DNA of 40,021 bases from an uncultured Butyricimonas sp. (GTDB lineage: Bacteria > Bacteroidota > Bacteroidia > Bacteroidales > Marinifilaceae): contig CALUHX010000023.1 in the NCBI GenBank assembly GCA_944320555.1, forward strand, positions 1-40,021, written 5' to 3'. Shown here in pieces: positions 24,102 through 32,409 of the stretch. Position numbers and translations under genes: made by a program. The notes under the pieces were generated by a model. That model had not been told where the DNA came from. It worked only from the letters and a program-made list of their open reading frames with translations, and did not search any database. Within the stretch, counting starts at the first letter, position 1; each line of letters starts with the position of its first letter.

Positions 24102-25121
24102 TCACTTGGAAGCCAGGCGTTGCTGCCATTTCCAGGCGTTGGCCAACGTCTGCTCGATGGGGACTTCGGCGCGCCATCCCAACTCGTTGTTGGCAAGAGT
24201 GGTGTCGGCCCACACCTTCTCGATGTCGCCGGCGCGGCGGCCGACGATTTTGTAGTTCACCTTCACGCCGGTGGCGCGCTCGAAAGCGGCGATGATTTCC
24301 AGTACGGAAAGGGCGCGGCCCGTGCCGATGTTGAAATACTCGTAGTTCGCCTTGTTCTTACCCTCCAGCAGGCGGCGGATGGCCACCACGTGTGCCTTGG
24401 CGAGATCCACCACGTCGATGTAATCGCGGAGGGGCGAGCCGTCGGGTGTGTCGTAGTCATCGCCGAAAACGCTCAGTTGCTCGCGGATTCCGGCGGCGGT
24501 CTGCGTCAGATAGGGAATCAGATTGTTCGGCACGCCGACCGGCAGCTCGCCGATGAGGGCCGAGGGATGCGCCCCGATGGGGTTGAAGTAGCGGAGGGCT
24601 ATGCCGTTCATGGACTTCTCCACGCGCATCAGGTCGCGGATAATGTCCTCGCTCATCACCTTCGTGTTGCCGTAAGGCGACTCGGCCTCGTGGCGGGGAG
24701 TCCGCTCGGTGACGGGCAACACGTCCGCCTGTCCGTATACCGTGCAGGAGGAGGAGAACACCAGATTGGGAATCCCGTTCCCCCGCATCCCGGCCAACAC
24801 GTTCATGAGCGAGTTCAGATTGTTGTAATAATATTCCAACGGTTTGGAGACTGACTCTCCGACCGCCTTCAGGGCGGCGAAATGGATGACGGCCCGGGCG
24901 TCCTTGTGGCGCGCGAAAAAGTCCAGGGTGGCCGGACGATCCGTCAAGTCTATTTTCTCAAAAGCGGGGCGCGTCCCCGTTATTCCCTGTATGCCGTCGA
25001 GCACATTGATTGTAGAGTTCGCCAAATTGTCGACGATGACCACTTCGTGGCCGTCCTGTTGCAATTCCACCACGGTATGGGAGCCGATGTATCCCGTCCC
25101 GCCTGTCACGATAATCTTCAT
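24102..25121 (-). CDS. galE: UDP-glucose 4-epimerase
   Basis: A 339-residue enzyme that interconverts UDP-glucose and UDP-galactose (Leloir pathway; precursors for surface polysaccharide). The NAD-binding motif GGTGYIGS (7-14) begins the Rossmann fold. The catalytic residues are Ser125 (FSSSCTVYG) and the Tyr150-x-x-x-Lys154 pair (SPYGNTK). Length and C-terminal ending (NAWKWQQRL) are those of the GalE family. It is a single gene, convergent with the Rpn gene and divergent from the HU-like gene. The Tyr and Ser/Thr positions identify it as an epimerase and not a dehydratase; UDP-GlcNAc activity is also possible. Confidence 0.96.
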   Translation of the reverse strand: MKIIVTGGTGYIGSHTVVELQQDGHEVVIVDNLANSTINVLDGIQGITGTRPAFEKIDLTDRPATLDFFARHKDARAVIHFAALKAVGESVSKPLEYYYNNLNSLMNVLAGMRGNGIPNLVFSSSCTVYGQADVLPVTERTPRHEAESPYGNTKVMSEDIIRDLMRVEKSMNGIALRYFNPIGAHPSALIGELPVGVPNNLIPYLTQTAAGIREQLSVFGDDYDTPDGSPLRDYIDVVDLAKAHVVAIRRLLEGKNKANYEYFNIGTGRALSVLEIIAAFERATGVKVNYKIVGRRAGDIEKVWADTTLANNELGWRAEVPIEQTLANAWKWQQRLASK

Positions 25122-25214
25122 AACGCTATATTTTTTTCTGTTATTATAACCTGTTGTCTCTCTGTTTCGGACACCGCAAAGTAAAGAATAATTATCGGGA
25201 AAGCCTATTTTTTC

Positions 25215-25246
25215 CTTGAGCGGATTGTGTTTTTTTCATACCTTTG
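25215..25246 (+). promoter_or_regulatory. Promoter immediately before the HU-CCDC81 gene
   Basis: CTTG (25215-25218), 20 bases, then TACCTTTG (25239-25246). The ATG begins at 25251, only four bases after the -7 element, so the transcript should be leaderless or nearly so. Confidence 0.75.
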
Positions 25247-25250
25247 CCGT

Positions 25251-25931
25251 ATGAACAAGTATGTGGAATATATCGAAGAGTTGCTTTATCTTTATGATTG
25301 CGTGATTGTCCCCGGCTTCGGGGGCTTCGTCGGCGTGTATGCGGGCGCGGCAATCGACGAGAAGCAAGGGCGCATCCTGCCTCCGAGGAAAACGGTCGTC
25401 TTCAACCGCCATTTGCAACAGAACGACGGCTTGCTCATCGAATGGATCGCCCGCAAGGAAACCATTCCTTACGAGAAGGCGGAACGACGGGTGACGCTGT
25501 TCAGGGAAGAGCTCCGCGCGCGGCTCAACCAGAAGCAACAAATCGAGTTCGGCCGCGTCGGCACGTTCTCCATGGACCGGCGGCTCAACATCTCGTTCTC
25601 GCCCTCAGACCACAATTTTCTTGCCGACACGTGGGGCATGGAGGCGCTCCCCATCCCGCGGCATAACCGGCAATCCTCCGCAGAACTCCTCAACTCGGGC
25701 AACGGGAATCTGCTCTCCCGGTTGTTCAAATACGGCATTTCTGCGGCCGTGATAACCGGCATCGTGGTCATTTCCCAGCAAGACATTTTTCAAAGCGGCG
25801 AGCACACCGCCGCCACAGGCATGCAGCCGTCCATGACGCAGCCAAGCCCCGCCAAGGACAAGCCCGCCGTGGTCGTCTCGCCCGCCTCCGACTTTGTGGA
25901 CTTCGACCCGCTTCAAACGACCGAACCTTAA
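25251..25931 (+). CDS. HU-CCDC81 domain membrane protein without SPOR domain
   Basis: A 226-residue protein. The N-terminus (MNKYVEYIEELLYLYDCVIVPGFGGFV) and the following 125 residues match the paired prokaryotic HU-CCDC81 domains found in Bacteroidota. A single membrane helix lies at about 161-175, followed by a short Pro/Ser-rich tail. The related Bacteroidales proteins I know of usually end in a periplasmic SPOR (septal peptidoglycan-binding) domain; this one ends without it and there is no SPOR-like frame downstream. Binding of DNA is not assured, since the HU-like domains here are thought to act in surface or septal roles. ATG 25251 gives the conserved N-terminus, but is just four bases from the -7 element. 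Confidence 0.88.
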   Translation: MNKYVEYIEELLYLYDCVIVPGFGGFVGVYAGAAIDEKQGRILPPRKTVVFNRHLQQNDGLLIEWIARKETIPYEKAERRVTLFREELRARLNQKQQIEFGRVGTFSMDRRLNISFSPSDHNFLADTWGMEALPIPRHNRQSSAELLNSGNGNLLSRLFKYGISAAVITGIVVISQQDIFQSGEHTAATGMQPSMTQPSPAKDKPAVVVSPASDFVDFDPLQTTEP

Positions 25932-26030
25932 ACGCACACGAGCGGCGCCTCTCCCCGCCGAAGACGAAATTGAGAATGCCGACGGCGCGGGCGGAATTGA
26001 GGCTATGGTCAACCGGCATCCGCCCCGTCT

Positions 26031-26762
26031 TCACCGGGCCTCCGGCCTGGACAGGAACACGGACACGAGGACGTAAAGCGGTATGGTGAAGGAAAGGGCT
26101 TTCCACCCCCACAGGAGCGCGATGGCGAGCAACGCCGCCAAGAACACATACAACGGGAAATTAGCCCGCCACGAGAAAGAGGACAACTTGAGGGAAAACA
26201 TCGGGAAACCGCTCACCAACAAAAGCGAGAACACCAGCACGCACAAGGCCAGCAACGCGGGAAAGCCCCACACGTCGAAAAAGAACTCCCGCTCGAAACG
26301 ATAGCAAAACACCAACGACACCCAAAACAAGGCGTTCGCCGGTGTCGGCATGCCAATGAACGAATGCGTCTGCCGGGCGTCAAGATTAAACTTCGCCAAG
26401 CGGTATATGGAAAAAGCGGGTATGATCAGCGGGCTGTAGGCCACGAGATTCTCGAACCACGGCCGCATGACGTACAACGAGGTGAAGGAACGAATCAAGG
26501 CCACGTCCCGAATCAGGCAATAGGCCAACACGGCGGGCATGACCCCGAAACTCACCGCGTCCGCGAGCGAGTCCAATTCCTTCCCCATGTCCGACCTCAC
26601 GTTAAGCAAACGGGCCGCAAACCCGTCGAAGAAATCAAACACCATGGCCGCCAGCACACAAACGGCGGCAGGAAACAACTCCCCGTTGAAGGCGAACAGG
26701 ACTCCCGCCATGCCGGACGTGGCGTTGAGGCAGGTAATCAGATTGGGTATGTGCTTTTTCAT
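26031..26762 (-). CDS. pssA: CDP-diacylglycerol-serine O-phosphatidyltransferase
   Basis: A 243-residue integral membrane enzyme that makes phosphatidylserine, the precursor of phosphatidylethanolamine, from CDP-diacylglycerol and serine. The CDP-alcohol phosphotransferase motif DGx2ARx8Gx3Dx3D is complete: Asp46-Gly47, Ala50-Arg51, Gly60, Asp64, Asp68. About seven hydrophobic segments follow the family topology. The ATG at 26762 is preferred over an in-frame GTG three codons upstream because MKKHIPNLITCLN is the conserved start. No phosphatidylserine decarboxylase gene is adjacent. It is convergent with the HU-like gene and divergent from the glycosyltransferase. Confidence 0.94.
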   Translation of the reverse strand: MKKHIPNLITCLNATSGMAGVLFAFNGELFPAAVCVLAAMVFDFFDGFAARLLNVRSDMGKELDSLADAVSFGVMPAVLAYCLIRDVALIRSFTSLYVMRPWFENLVAYSPLIIPAFSIYRLAKFNLDARQTHSFIGMPTPANALFWVSLVFCYRFEREFFFDVWGFPALLALCVLVFSLLLVSGFPMFSLKLSSFSWRANFPLYVFLAALLAIALLWGWKALSFTIPLYVLVSVFLSRPEAR

Positions 26763-26788
26763 CGTTGTCACGTCTTAAAATCGTTTCA

Positions 26789-26818
26789 CGAAAATAATAG
26801 TTTTTACAATAGCCCAAA
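26789..26818 (-). promoter_or_regulatory. Putative pssA promoter
   Basis: Minus strand TTTG (26815-26818), 18 bases, then TATTTTCG (26789-26796), seven of eight bases fitting the -7 consensus, 26 bases before the ATG. Confidence 0.5.
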
Positions 26819-26830
26819 ACGCTTTTTTCT

Positions 26831-26838
26831 TATTTTTG
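26831..26838 (+). promoter_or_regulatory. Putative -7 element for the glycosyltransferase gene
   Basis: TATTTTTG fits TAnnTTTG and lies 19 bases before the ATG at 26858; the -33 element is not clear. Confidence 0.55.
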
Positions 26839-26857
26839 CGCCAAAATATTCGAGGGT

Positions 26858-27868
26858 ATGATTAAGTTTCTCATAATCAGATTCAGCTCCATAGGAGACA
26901 TCATTCAGTGCATGGACGTGGTGAACGGCATCCGCAACCACTTCCCCGACGCTGAAATCCACTGGATTGCCCGCAAGGACATGGCCTCGTTTCTACACAT
27001 GGACCGGCGCGTCACCCGGGTGTGGGAGTTCGACAGGCAATCCGGCCTGCGGGGCCTGCTGCGCGTCGCCCGCCGGCTGCGGGCGGAGCGTTTCGACTAC
27101 ATCTACGACGCACACAGCAACATACGCTCCAACATTCTCAAGGCCGTCCTTCTTCCCTCCCTCGGGAAGGGCCCCCGCCACGTGTTGCGGAGCAAGGAGC
27201 GGTGGAAACGCTTCCTGCTGTTCAAGCTGCGCGTGAACCGTTTCGACAAGCCTTTCCGCGGAGTCGTGTCATACCGCAAGCCACTGGCCCGGTGGGGCAT
27301 AACGGACTTCACCCGCCACTACGACGACTGGCGGTTCCCGGCGGAATACGCGCGGCGGTTCCCCGGCGCGTATTTCGACGCGCGGACCGTCACACTCGTC
27401 CCTTCTGCGAACTGGCCCATGAAACGGTGGCCGGTAAGTCACTGGCAAGAGGTTATCCGCCTGCTGCCCGACTGCCGCTTTATCATTCTGGCTGGACCGG
27501 CGGACACGTTCTGCGAGACCATCTGCGAAGCCGCTCCCGGACGGGTCGTGAACCTCGCCGGGCAGACCTCCCTGCTGGAATCCTGCTACCTCGTGAAAAA
27601 CTCGCGCCTCGTAATCAGCGCCGACACGGGTTTCCTGCACGCCGCCGACCTTTTCGGCACGCGGGCGATCGCCCTCATGGGACCGACCGCCTTCGGTTTC
27701 CCCACCGGGGAACACGTGAAAGTCATGGAAACCGCCCTGCCCTGCCGCCCTTGCACGAAAGACGGACGGGGACGCTGCCGACAAAGCGTGTGGCAACGGT
27801 GCATGACGGACATCCTCCCGCGGCAAGTGGCCGCAGCCGTCCGTTCCCTCATAGGCGACGGGGACTAA
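26858..27868 (+). CDS. Glycosyltransferase family 9 (heptosyltransferase-like)
   Basis: A 336-residue GT-B-fold enzyme of family 9, whose members add heptose or related sugars to the LPS core in the cytoplasm. N-terminal MIKFLIIRFSSIGDIIQCM is the typical start. The C-terminal donor-binding motifs are present: LVPSANWPMKRWP near 185, and VISADTGFLHAADLFGTRAIALMGPT around 250-275, which corresponds to the conserved Asp-(S/T)-Gly-x-x-His-x-Ala-Ala. A Cys-Arg-Pro-Cys cluster with nearby cysteines lies near the C-terminus, as in several GT9 proteins. WaaF/WaaC/WaaQ assignment cannot be made by eye. The stop codon overlaps that of the convergent histidine kinase gene by four bases. Confidence 0.93.
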   Translation: MIKFLIIRFSSIGDIIQCMDVVNGIRNHFPDAEIHWIARKDMASFLHMDRRVTRVWEFDRQSGLRGLLRVARRLRAERFDYIYDAHSNIRSNILKAVLLPSLGKGPRHVLRSKERWKRFLLFKLRVNRFDKPFRGVVSYRKPLARWGITDFTRHYDDWRFPAEYARRFPGAYFDARTVTLVPSANWPMKRWPVSHWQEVIRLLPDCRFIILAGPADTFCETICEAAPGRVVNLAGQTSLLESCYLVKNSRLVISADTGFLHAADLFGTRAIALMGPTAFGFPTGEHVKVMETALPCRPCTKDGRGRCRQSVWQRCMTDILPRQVAAAVRSLIGDGD

Positions 27869-30800
27869 TCCTTCTCGCTATACTTCAGCGTGATGTAGAA
27901 TATCGTGCCCACGCCTTCCTTGCTCTCGAAGGTGATGGTGCCTCCCATGTTCTCGATAATCTTGTACGACATGGCCAGCCCCAGGCCCGTGCCTTTGGTC
28001 TTTGTCGTGAAATTAGGCTCCATGACGTGGTCCCGGATATTCTCCGGAATCCCCGAGCCATTGTCCTTGATGGAAAGAACCACATGGCCCTCCTCCGTGT
28101 AAAGACGCACCCCGACGCGCCCTTCCCTCTCTTCCGGAATGCTCTGCACGGCATTTTTCAACACATTCACGATGACGCGGTTCATCTGTTCCTTGTCTCC
28201 ATACACGAAAACGCCGGGGACCACATCGCTCTGCAAGGAATCGACATTCTCCGCAAACAGGCGCACGCAGTTGTCGACCTGCTCGCTGAGGTTGAACAAC
28301 TCCCGGTTCATCACCTGCAGTCTCGAGAAATCCGAAAAGGCGGAGGCGATGGAAGTCATGTAGTCTATCTGCTCTATCAACACCGCGGACACGTTCATCA
28401 CGCGGCGCCGCAACTCTTCCGGATTGTCGTTCCGCATCGCGCGCTGCAGAAACTGCAGATTCAACTTCATCGGGGTCAAGGGGTTCTTTATCTCGTGGGC
28501 AATCTGGCGGGCCATTCCCATCCACGCCCCCTCCCGCTCGGAGCGGGCCAGCTTCTTCATGCTGTCCGACAGTTTGTCCACCATGTTGTTGTACGCCTTT
28601 ATCACCTCGCCCACCTCGTCCTGACTGTCATAGGATATTTTCTCGTTTTTCTCTCCCAGCTTCATCTGGCTCAGCCGGTCGTTCACCAGTTGCAAAGGCT
28701 TCGTGACCCTCCCGGCCACGATGGAGGCCAAGGCAAAAGCCAGCACGACGACCACCACGGCGATGTTCACCGAAATCACGATAATCAGCAGGATGTCCAT
28801 GTTCAGCTCCCCGCTTTGGGTGAAGTAAGGTATGTTCACCACGTATCGTTTCCCGTTCGTCAACTCCAACGGCACGTAAACGGAACGGTAATGGATTTCC
28901 CCGATTTCCTCGTACTGGACCAACCTCAGGTTCCCTTCCCGCACAATCTGCTGGTAAGCCTTGGGATTCAGCAAAAAGCCGTCCAGTCCGTTCTCAAAGA
29001 TAAAAGCGCGCGAGGTGGACACAAGCCGCCCTTGCCAGTCGTAAATGTTCACATCGACCCCCGATATGTCATACATGTTGCTCAACACCTGATTTATACG
29101 CCTGTCCTCGTTGGAGTCCATCGTGTTGAAGTCCTCCAGCTCGCTCACCACGTAGCGCGACAAATCAATCATCCGGGACCGGTGGCGTTGCTCGAAGCTC
29201 AGCGTGTTGAACAACACGCTCAACACGGTCATCAACACGGCCAGCCCCACAATCAGGTATATCACGTTGTTCCGTATGCGCGCCTGCAAACTGCCCTTCA
29301 AGCGGTACTCCTTCGGCGAGGCGAACCGGAAAAACATTCCGTAAGAAATCAGCACCATGCAGATGAACAAGGCGTAAAATATGTTCAGATAGTACTGCCG
29401 GAACACGTCGTTGCCAAGACTGATGATAAACGTCCCGTCGTTCCCCACGGGCACGATCATGTGGGAATATCCCTCCCGGTTCACCACCTGCACATGGTTG
29501 TAAACCCCGAAGCGGCTCGTCGTCCTGTGGTAATTGTAATCGCCTCCCGAGGCCACCAGCACGCCGCCGACATATTTCGCGTAAGAGTAAGGATAGCCCC
29601 CACCCTCTTTCAACACATAAGCCAGCAACCGGGAATACCCCAAATCGTCGTACTCCCTCTTGTTCTCGAACCGCACATAATAGACCGCGGCCCCAGAGGC
29701 GGAGGGGAAAACGAACCGGCCCATATAGGTCACCTCGCCGTCAAACCGCTCGATATGGTAAAAATCGGTATCGTCCACAAGGCGACCGTACTTCCTCAAC
29801 AAAGCCTCGTCCGGATTATTCAGGACGCTGTCCGGCCGGAAGGAGCCTCCCGCCTTGACCAATGTCACTTCGCATGCGAAACGGGAAGCGGTCACTTCCG
29901 ACAACATGCCCTCCAACGCCTCGCGCGCCTTCTCCTCCTCGCCCCGCTCCACCAGCGAGTCTATCCGCAAATGGCGCAATATCAGCTCTTGCACGCCGCC
30001 CAGCTTCCGCTCGAAAATCGTGTCGCGTTCCAATATCAACTCGGACGCGTAACGGGCGCGGGTCGCGTATTCCCGGAAAGACTCCCTGCTCTTCGCCAAA
30101 AACACCACGTACACGGCGACGACCACGAACGCCAGCATGAACACGCTCTTTTGCGCGTCCCGCCTCACCTTATACTCGTTCAGGATGAACAGATAATAAA
30201 ACCCCAGCAAAAACAGGCATCCCAAAGGCGGTATCGAAAGAGACAACACGTAACTCAGCCACACGCAAACGACCAAAACAATCGTGACCCCCGCCATGAT
30301 TCGCTTGAAGGAAAACAGCAGCTTGAAATACTCCACCGTGTAATTCACCAGGACAATCAATCCCACCCCCATGATTATCAACGTGAAGAACAAGCAGAAC
30401 GAGGTCAGGTTGATATTCACCACCCGGGCGATGTTCAGACTGATGGACGTGTTCTCTATCAACGAGCCCACCGAGAAATGGAGCAGGTTGGCGTAGAAAA
30501 ACACCAACAACACCAACACCGGCATGAACAAATAACGGAAACGCACCAATTGGGAGGCCACATCCTTGATTCTCAACCCCATCAACGTGACGAACAAATA
30601 GTGTACCGCGAAAAACATCGACAGGAACAAATCCCCCACGGAGACGGCATACAGGCCGGTGACCACCGTCGTCTGGAAAACGGACAAATTGTACAGCGCC
30701 CCCGGCAGGTGGTACACCATCATCAAAAAACGGATCAGGCAGAGCATCCCCAAGAAAACGACCGCGCTCCACAACTGCCTCTTGCACGTCCGGATTTGCT

Positions 30801-31452
30801 CCAGCCGGATTCTATAGGCGTAAAGCAACAAAAACAGGAACGCCAGGTACAGCACCAGAATCAAATGGTTCGGCTGGTAGTCCATCCTCGTCATGGTGTT
30901 CTCCAGGCGGAACAACGGGACCCCGTCCCGGTTGCGGATTAGATTGCCGACAGCCTCGTCCTTGTCGTGGACAATCATCTTTGCCACATTGTTCTCGCTG
31001 ATTCTCAATGCGGAGTTGAAATGGTTCCGGACATACTCGTTGGTGGTGGGATAGTCCTCCCGCACCATAATCAGCGCGAAGTACTCCCGCCCCTCCTCTT
31101 CTTTGAAACGGACGTCATAGTACACGTTGTTTATCTTTTGGAAACACCCGCCGGATTTCAACTTCTGGTAAAGCGCGTGCGTGCCGATACGCTCGTTGCT
31201 CCAATACGCTATTTTCCCCTTCTCGTAAATCAGCAGCACGGTCTCCTTTTCTTTCCAGGGAAACGTGAAGCTCACGTTTCGGGGCGTCGTCCCCCGCAAC
31301 AGCTCGTCCACCTTCGCCTCCTCTTTCCACAAGCGGCGTTGGAAACCCTCGCTTTTCTCGTCCCGCGAAATCTCGTAAGAGACAAGCTCCCACGCCACAG
31401 CGGCGACGAGGCAGGCGACCGCAAAACTCAAAACTCTCCAAAACTTTCTCAT
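27865..31452 (-). CDS. Large NtrY-like membrane sensor histidine kinase
   Basis: A 1195-residue sensor kinase. The N-terminal half has a first helix (about 7-27), an extracytoplasmic region to about 195, then a block of roughly eight membrane helices (about 205-460). A second extracytoplasmic region (about 470-710) is followed by a helix pair and a Cache-like sensor ending at a last helix near 885. The C-terminal half has HAMP (about 905-955), a HisKA helix with phosphoacceptor His986 (RQIAHEIKNPLTPMKL), and HATPase with DNGSGIP and FTTKTKGTGLGLAMSYK. The architecture and ending resemble NtrY. No response regulator lies nearby. ATG 31452 is chosen because GGAGGAAA lies just upstream; a GTG at 31467 would overlap the rlmH stop codon. 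It follows rlmH by 11 bases, so they are cotranscribed. Confidence 0.9.
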   Translation of the reverse strand: MRKFWRVLSFAVACLVAAVAWELVSYEISRDEKSEGFQRRLWKEEAKVDELLRGTTPRNVSFTFPWKEKETVLLIYEKGKIAYWSNERIGTHALYQKLKSGGCFQKINNVYYDVRFKEEEGREYFALIMVREDYPTTNEYVRNHFNSALRISENNVAKMIVHDKDEAVGNLIRNRDGVPLFRLENTMTRMDYQPNHLILVLYLAFLFLLLYAYRIRLEQIRTCKRQLWSAVVFLGMLCLIRFLMMVYHLPGALYNLSVFQTTVVTGLYAVSVGDLFLSMFFAVHYLFVTLMGLRIKDVASQLVRFRYLFMPVLVLLVFFYANLLHFSVGSLIENTSISLNIARVVNINLTSFCLFFTLIIMGVGLIVLVNYTVEYFKLLFSFKRIMAGVTIVLVVCVWLSYVLSLSIPPLGCLFLLGFYYLFILNEYKVRRDAQKSVFMLAFVVVAVYVVFLAKSRESFREYATRARYASELILERDTIFERKLGGVQELILRHLRIDSLVERGEEEKAREALEGMLSEVTASRFACEVTLVKAGGSFRPDSVLNNPDEALLRKYGRLVDDTDFYHIERFDGEVTYMGRFVFPSASGAAVYYVRFENKREYDDLGYSRLLAYVLKEGGGYPYSYAKYVGGVLVASGGDYNYHRTTSRFGVYNHVQVVNREGYSHMIVPVGNDGTFIISLGNDVFRQYYLNIFYALFICMVLISYGMFFRFASPKEYRLKGSLQARIRNNVIYLIVGLAVLMTVLSVLFNTLSFEQRHRSRMIDLSRYVVSELEDFNTMDSNEDRRINQVLSNMYDISGVDVNIYDWQGRLVSTSRAFIFENGLDGFLLNPKAYQQIVREGNLRLVQYEEIGEIHYRSVYVPLELTNGKRYVVNIPYFTQSGELNMDILLIIVISVNIAVVVVVLAFALASIVAGRVTKPLQLVNDRLSQMKLGEKNEKISYDSQDEVGEVIKAYNNMVDKLSDSMKKLARSEREGAWMGMARQIAHEIKNPLTPMKLNLQFLQRAMRNDNPEELRRRVMNVSAVLIEQIDYMTSIASAFSDFSRLQVMNRELFNLSEQVDNCVRLFAENVDSLQSDVVPGVFVYGDKEQMNRVIVNVLKNAVQSIPEEREGRVGVRLYTEEGHVVLSIKDNGSGIPENIRDHVMEPNFTTKTKGTGLGLAMSYKIIENMGGTITFESKEGVGTIFYITLKYSEKD

Positions 31453-31463
31453 GACTTTCCTCC

Positions 31464-31937
31464 TCACTCGTGATGATAAGGTTCTCCTTTAAGTATCGTC
31501 ATTCCCCGGTACAGCTGCTCCGCGAAAAGCACACGCACCAACTGGTGGGAAAACGTCATTCTCGAGAGCGACACCTTCATGTCAGCCCTCTCGTACACGG
31601 CCTCCCCGAACCCGTAAGGGCCGCCTATCACAAAAACCAACCGCTTCACGCCGCCCACCATTTTTTGCGACAGGAACTTGGCGAACTCTTTCGACGTGAG
31701 CTCCTCGCCCCGCTCGTCCAGCAGCGTGACGAAGTCGGATGTCTCCACCTGGGCGAGAATCGCCTCGCCCTCCAACTCTTTCTGCCGGGCCTCGCCCGCG
31801 TTCTTGGCGCGCCTCACGTCCGGTATCACTTTCATCTCATAGGGAACGTAATGCTTCACCCTTTTCTCGTATTCCTCCACGCCTTTCCTCACGTACTCGG
31901 CGTCCGTTTTGCCCACTACCAACAATGTAATCTTCAC
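31464..31937 (-). CDS. rlmH: 23S rRNA (pseudouridine1915-N3)-methyltransferase
   Basis: A 157-residue SPOUT-class methyltransferase that modifies the pseudouridine at position 1915 of 23S rRNA in helix 69. The trefoil-knot SAM-binding motif FVIGGPYGFG (102-111) and the conserved ending LSRMTFSHQLVRVLFAEQLY through PYHH are complete, and length is exact for the family. The start codon is GTG (31937): the nearby ATG at 31942 reads Met-Thr-stop in another frame and its TGA overlaps the GTG. A promoter lies at 31980-32010, and the kinase gene follows. Confidence 0.97.
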   Translation of the reverse strand: MKITLLVVGKTDAEYVRKGVEEYEKRVKHYVPYEMKVIPDVRRAKNAGEARQKELEGEAILAQVETSDFVTLLDERGEELTSKEFAKFLSQKMVGGVKRLVFVIGGPYGFGEAVYERADMKVSLSRMTFSHQLVRVLFAEQLYRGMTILKGEPYHHE

Positions 31938-31979
31938 GTCATGTCTGTTTTATGGTTCACCAATCTGTTCATATCCACA

Positions 31980-32010
31980 CAAATGTAAGAAAAAAGTGTC
32001 ATCTTGCAAC
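31980..32010 (-). promoter_or_regulatory. Promoter of rlmH and the histidine kinase
   Basis: Minus strand TTG (32007-32009), 19 bases, then TACATTTG (31980-31987), about 43 bases before the GTG. Confidence 0.65.
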
Positions 32011-32036
32011 ATCCGGGCGAAAAAAGCTTCGCATTA

Positions 32037-32068
32037 TTTGTCTCCAATGCAATAAAATTCTATCTTTG
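32037..32068 (+). promoter_or_regulatory. Promoter of the tRNA gene
   Basis: TTTG (32037-32040), 20 bases, then TATCTTTG (32061-32068): a full consensus match, 73 bases before the tRNA, with the opposite promoter for rlmH about 30 bases to its left. Confidence 0.85.
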
Positions 32069-32119
32069 CACCCGTTAAAGGATTCAACGCTTTAACGAGA
32101 CCATACCAAATCAATCAAC

Positions 32120-32139
32120 GTAAATGCTCCGGCATTTAC
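32120..32139 (+). promoter_or_regulatory. Leader hairpin just before the tRNA
   Basis: GTAAATGC and GCATTTAC form an 8-bp perfect stem closed by a TCCG tetraloop (32128-32131), two bases before the tRNA. A UNCG-class loop makes it very stable. It may guide 5' processing of the precursor. Confidence 0.7.
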
Positions 32140-32141
32140 AT

Positions 32142-32215
32142 GGGCTTGTAGCTCAGTTGGTCAGAGCAGCAGACTCATAATCTGAAGGTCCCAGGTTCAA
32201 GCCCTGGCTGGCCCA
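32142..32215 (+). tRNA. tRNA-Met (anticodon CAT)
   Basis: A 74-base cloverleaf. The acceptor stem is GGGCTTG/CTGGCCC, with one T-T and one G-T position. The D arm is GCTC/GAGC with an AGTTGGTCA loop. The anticodon loop CTCATAA places CAT in the centre. The T arm CCAGG-TTCAAGC-CCTGG is perfect, and the discriminator is A. The genome encodes CC but not the full CCA. The D arm lacks initiator features, and the first acceptor pair is matched, so it is an elongator tRNA-Met. A tRNA-Ile with a lysidine-modified CAT cannot be excluded by eye. Confidence 0.92.
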
Positions 32216-32217
32216 CC

Positions 32218-32265
32218 CCCAAAAGAAAGAGGCGCGTCCGCAAAGACGTGCCTCTTTCTTTTGGG
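32218..32265. terminator. Long hairpin terminator after the tRNA
   Basis: A 21-bp stem (32218-32238 with 32245-32265, one G-T pair) with a 6-base loop; the 3' arm contains the T-rich run TCTTTCTTTT. It follows the tRNA by two bases and could also act on the opposite strand. Confidence 0.88.
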
Positions 32266-32330
32266 AAAAGCGCCGGCGTTCCCCCGCCGCCCTTCGGGTG
32301 GTGGCACGCGAAGACACCGGCTCAAAATTC

Positions 32331-32364
32331 ACGAGGGCGACTCAGCAATCTGAGCCGCCCTCGT
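32331..32364 (-). terminator. Terminator of the glutamine synthetase gene
   Basis: ACGAGGGCG and CTCAG (32331-32345) pair with CTGAG and CGCCCTCGT (32350-32364) with one A-C mismatch (G-T on the minus transcript) and a CAAT loop. On the minus strand GAATTTTG follows. It starts about 45 bases after the stop codon. Confidence 0.82.
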
Positions 32365-32409
32365 CATTATTCGTGCTTTGCGGGCACGTTCAAACATCCA
32401 GTTCACGTG

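Noticed and set aside
27022-30942. A very long plus-strand open frame
   Set aside because: It is opposite the histidine kinase gene and runs through the glycosyltransferase gene in another frame. Its translation is rich in His, Arg, Gln and Pro, as expected from the reverse of G+C-rich codons.
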